This document shows, piece by piece, positions 61,901 through 64,000 of a DNA stretch of 64,000 nucleotides. The stretch is from Letharia columbiana (lineage: Eukaryota; Ascomycota; Lecanoromycetes; Lecanorales; Parmeliaceae), in NCBI RefSeq assembly GCF_014066305.1, contig NW_023501039.1, forward strand, positions 62,001 through 126,000, read 5' to 3'. A model generated the notes under the pieces. The model had not been told where the DNA came from. It did no database searches and saw nothing but the letters and a program-made list of their open reading frames with translations. Every line of letters begins with the position of its first letter. The stretch's first letter is position 1. Made by a program: the position numbers and the translations under genes.

Positions 61901-64000
61901 AAAACTAATAAACTTCTCTCTTATCGCTTTATTAATTACGAAATATATTTTAAAAAAAAAGTTATTTTATTATTAAAAAGAGCTTATAAGCTCTTTAGAG
62001 ATTAGATATTAATTATAAAGAAATATATTAATAAAATATTAGAAAAAGACTATATTAGATTAAGTACTTTTTTTTATATAATATTTATTCTAATTATAAA
62101 GAAACTTAATAGAGAATTTAGATTATATATAAATTATAGAGCTTTTAATATACTTATTATTTCTAATTAAAATACTTCTTTATTAATTAAAGAGACTCTT
62201 ATTAAATTATACGCGATAAGAATATATAATAAATTCGATATTATAGCCGCTTTTAACGAAATTAGAGTAAAAAAGAATTATAAAAAAAAAATTATATTTT
62301 TTATTTAATATAGTCTATTCGAATATATAATAATATCTTTTAAGTTATATAATATCTTTATTACTTTTTAAATATTTATTAATAATATCTTACGCGAATA
62401 TTTAAATATATTCTATATTATTTATTTAGATAATATTCTTATCTATAATAATATTAAAAATAAATATATTTAATATATAGAAAAGATATTAAAAAAACTT
62501 TAATAAGCTAATCTCTATCTTAATATTAATAAATATAACTTTTATATTATTAGAGTTAAATATCTAAAATTAATTATTATAATAAAAGAAGTAGAAATAA
62601 ATATAAAGAAAATTAAGATTATTACTTAATAAAAGAAATTTAGATATATTAAAGATATATAAATATTTCTAAAATTCGCTAATTTCTATTAAAAGTTTAT
62701 TATAAGATATTCTAAAATCGTTATATTTCTAATAAATCTTATTTATACTTAATAGAAGAAAGACTTTATCTATTTATAGACTTAAGAATATTCTAAATAA
62801 CTCACTTTTAAAATACTTAAGAAAGCTTTTATTATTATCTCTATATTTATTTATTTTAATTTAAATAAAAAAACTTAATTAGAAATAAACGCGTTTAATT
62901 TTATAATTATTATTATTTTATTATTATAAAAGATAAAAATAAAATATTTAGATCTATAATATTTCTTTTTAAAAAGATATCTTCTATAGAGTATAATTAT
63001 AATATTTATAATAAGAAACTTATAATTATAATATAAGTCTTTAAAAAATAATATTTTAAGCTAACTAATATCTCTATCGAGGATTCTATTAAAGTTTTTT
63101 TAAATTATAAAAATTTATAATATTTTATATTTTTTAAATAATTTAACTTTTATTAAATAAGATAGATAGAGTTTCTTTTCGAATTTAACTTTTATATTAT
63201 TTATTACTTAAGAAAATAAAGTATTAAATCTAATAGTCTTATTTAATAAGTAAGAGATCTATCTAAAAATAAGAATAATAATTATATTTATTATTAATAT
63301 TATATAATTTTTAAAAATAATAATCTTAATAAAGATATTAAGAATATTATATATCTTATTATTATATTTTTAAATAATATAAAAAAAAATATTATCTCTC
63401 TAATTATAATATTATATAAATTTAATAAATAAAATAATATTAATAATAAGAAGTCTAATAAAGAATTATTATTAAAGATCTTAATAGAGACTTCTTAAGA
63501 GGAGTTTATAGAAGAATTAAGAGAAGTCTCTACTATTAATACTTCTAAGTTATTATATTAAATAAAAAATACTTATAATTATAATAATATCATTTAAAAA
63601 ATTATTTAATTAAAGATATCTAAATAGAGAAAGTTATTATTTAAAATAATTAAGAATAATCTTAAATTAAAATTAGATAATTATTATCTTTATAACGAGT
63701 TATTATATATTAATAATAGATTATATATATTAGACGTTCTCGAATTACAAACTAAAATTATTAGAGATATTTATAACTCTTTATTTAAAGATTATATTAA
63801 TAGATTATTAATCTATAATAAATTAAGTAAATATTACTATTAATTAAGAATAATAAATTTTATTATCTATTATATTAAGAGCTATTATATTTATAAAAGA
63901 TCTAAAACTTATAAAAAGAATAAATAAGATTTATTTAAATTTCTTTTTATTCTCGAATAATACTAATAAGATATTTTTATTAACTTTATTATATTATTAT
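61901..64000 (+). pseudogene. pol: Element B pol: reverse transcriptase, RNase H, integrase N-terminus (broken, runs off window)
   Basis: A Ty3/gypsy-type polyprotein distinct from that of the chromovirus. The RT domain runs about 62040-62700: Y-R-x-L-N near 62136, then F-D-I-I-A-A-F-N near 62235, and the Y-x-D-D box at 62423-62434 (Y-L-D-N after RIP). RNase H begins near 62875. The integrase zinc region is at about 63725-63930, with the histidines now Tyr and a K-R-S-K-T-Y segment of the second zinc pair. The window ends within the integrase. Stops fit RIP. Whether it has a chromodomain or LTR cannot be seen. Confidence 0.8.

Noticed and set aside
1..64000. Low-GC bacterial, apicomplexan or mitochondrial origin
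   Set aside because: The bias is specifically loss of CpA/TpG, with CpG retained. Un-RIPped islands have ordinary composition, and the elements are fungal-type chromovirus and Tc1 families.

Overview
The window reads as a gene-free, AT-rich heterochromatic block of a filamentous ascomycete (Pezizomycotina). Over tens of kilobases the dinucleotides CpA and TpG are almost absent while CpG and CpT persist. That is the footprint of repeat-induced point mutation (RIP, CpA to TpA). The only recognisable proteins are wrecked transposon proteins of fungal type: Ty3/gypsy polyproteins, one with a chromodomain, and a Tc1-like transposase. No intact host gene, tRNA, rRNA or CRISPR array was seen. The species cannot be named from this.

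Layout. A very large repeat, here called element A, fills most of the window. It ends in ~205 bp imperfect terminal inverted repeats (TIRs) whose outer edge reads ta(c/t)ta(g/a)(t/c)cgaaaag. Copy 1 (1-10381) shows only its right part. Copy 2 (20017-41028) has both ends, and its right half duplicates copy 1. Copy 3 (42009-54199) has lost about 12 kb internally and has gained a 2.5 kb tandem duplication. Between copies 1 and 2 lies a reverse-strand gag fragment of a Ty3/gypsy family (element B). That fragment is split by a complete Ty3/gypsy chromovirus (11077-19357, perfect 5 bp target duplication), which itself carries a nested Tc1/mariner element (17540-19018). Between copies 2 and 3 is a fragment of the chromovirus 5' end (41227-41820). 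The right side holds a GC-richer tandem-repeat cluster (54229-55755), a gag-pol fragment of the same chromovirus (56473-58989), a solo element A terminus (58990-59195) and the gag-pol of element B running off the window (59206-64000).

The most notable object is a young, mostly un-RIPped 1.3 kb element at 28472-29805 inside copy 2. It has 173/174 bp LTRs, a polypurine tract and a perfect 5 bp target duplication. Its LTRs and leader match those of the 8.3 kb chromovirus, but gag-pol is replaced by unrelated sequence. That sequence contains a ~204-codon reading frame broken only by two RIP-type stop codons. It looks like a non-autonomous (TRIM-like) derivative, mobilised in trans by the chromovirus family and carrying a passenger frame.

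How the parts relate: the insertions date each other. Element B is older than the chromovirus, because the same B sequence without the insertion survives at 59806. The chromovirus is older than, or contemporary with, the Tc1 element inside it. Element A copy 2 was already RIPped when the small LTR element landed in it. All assignments come from reading motifs and aligning repeats by eye. Edges of degenerate features are approximate.
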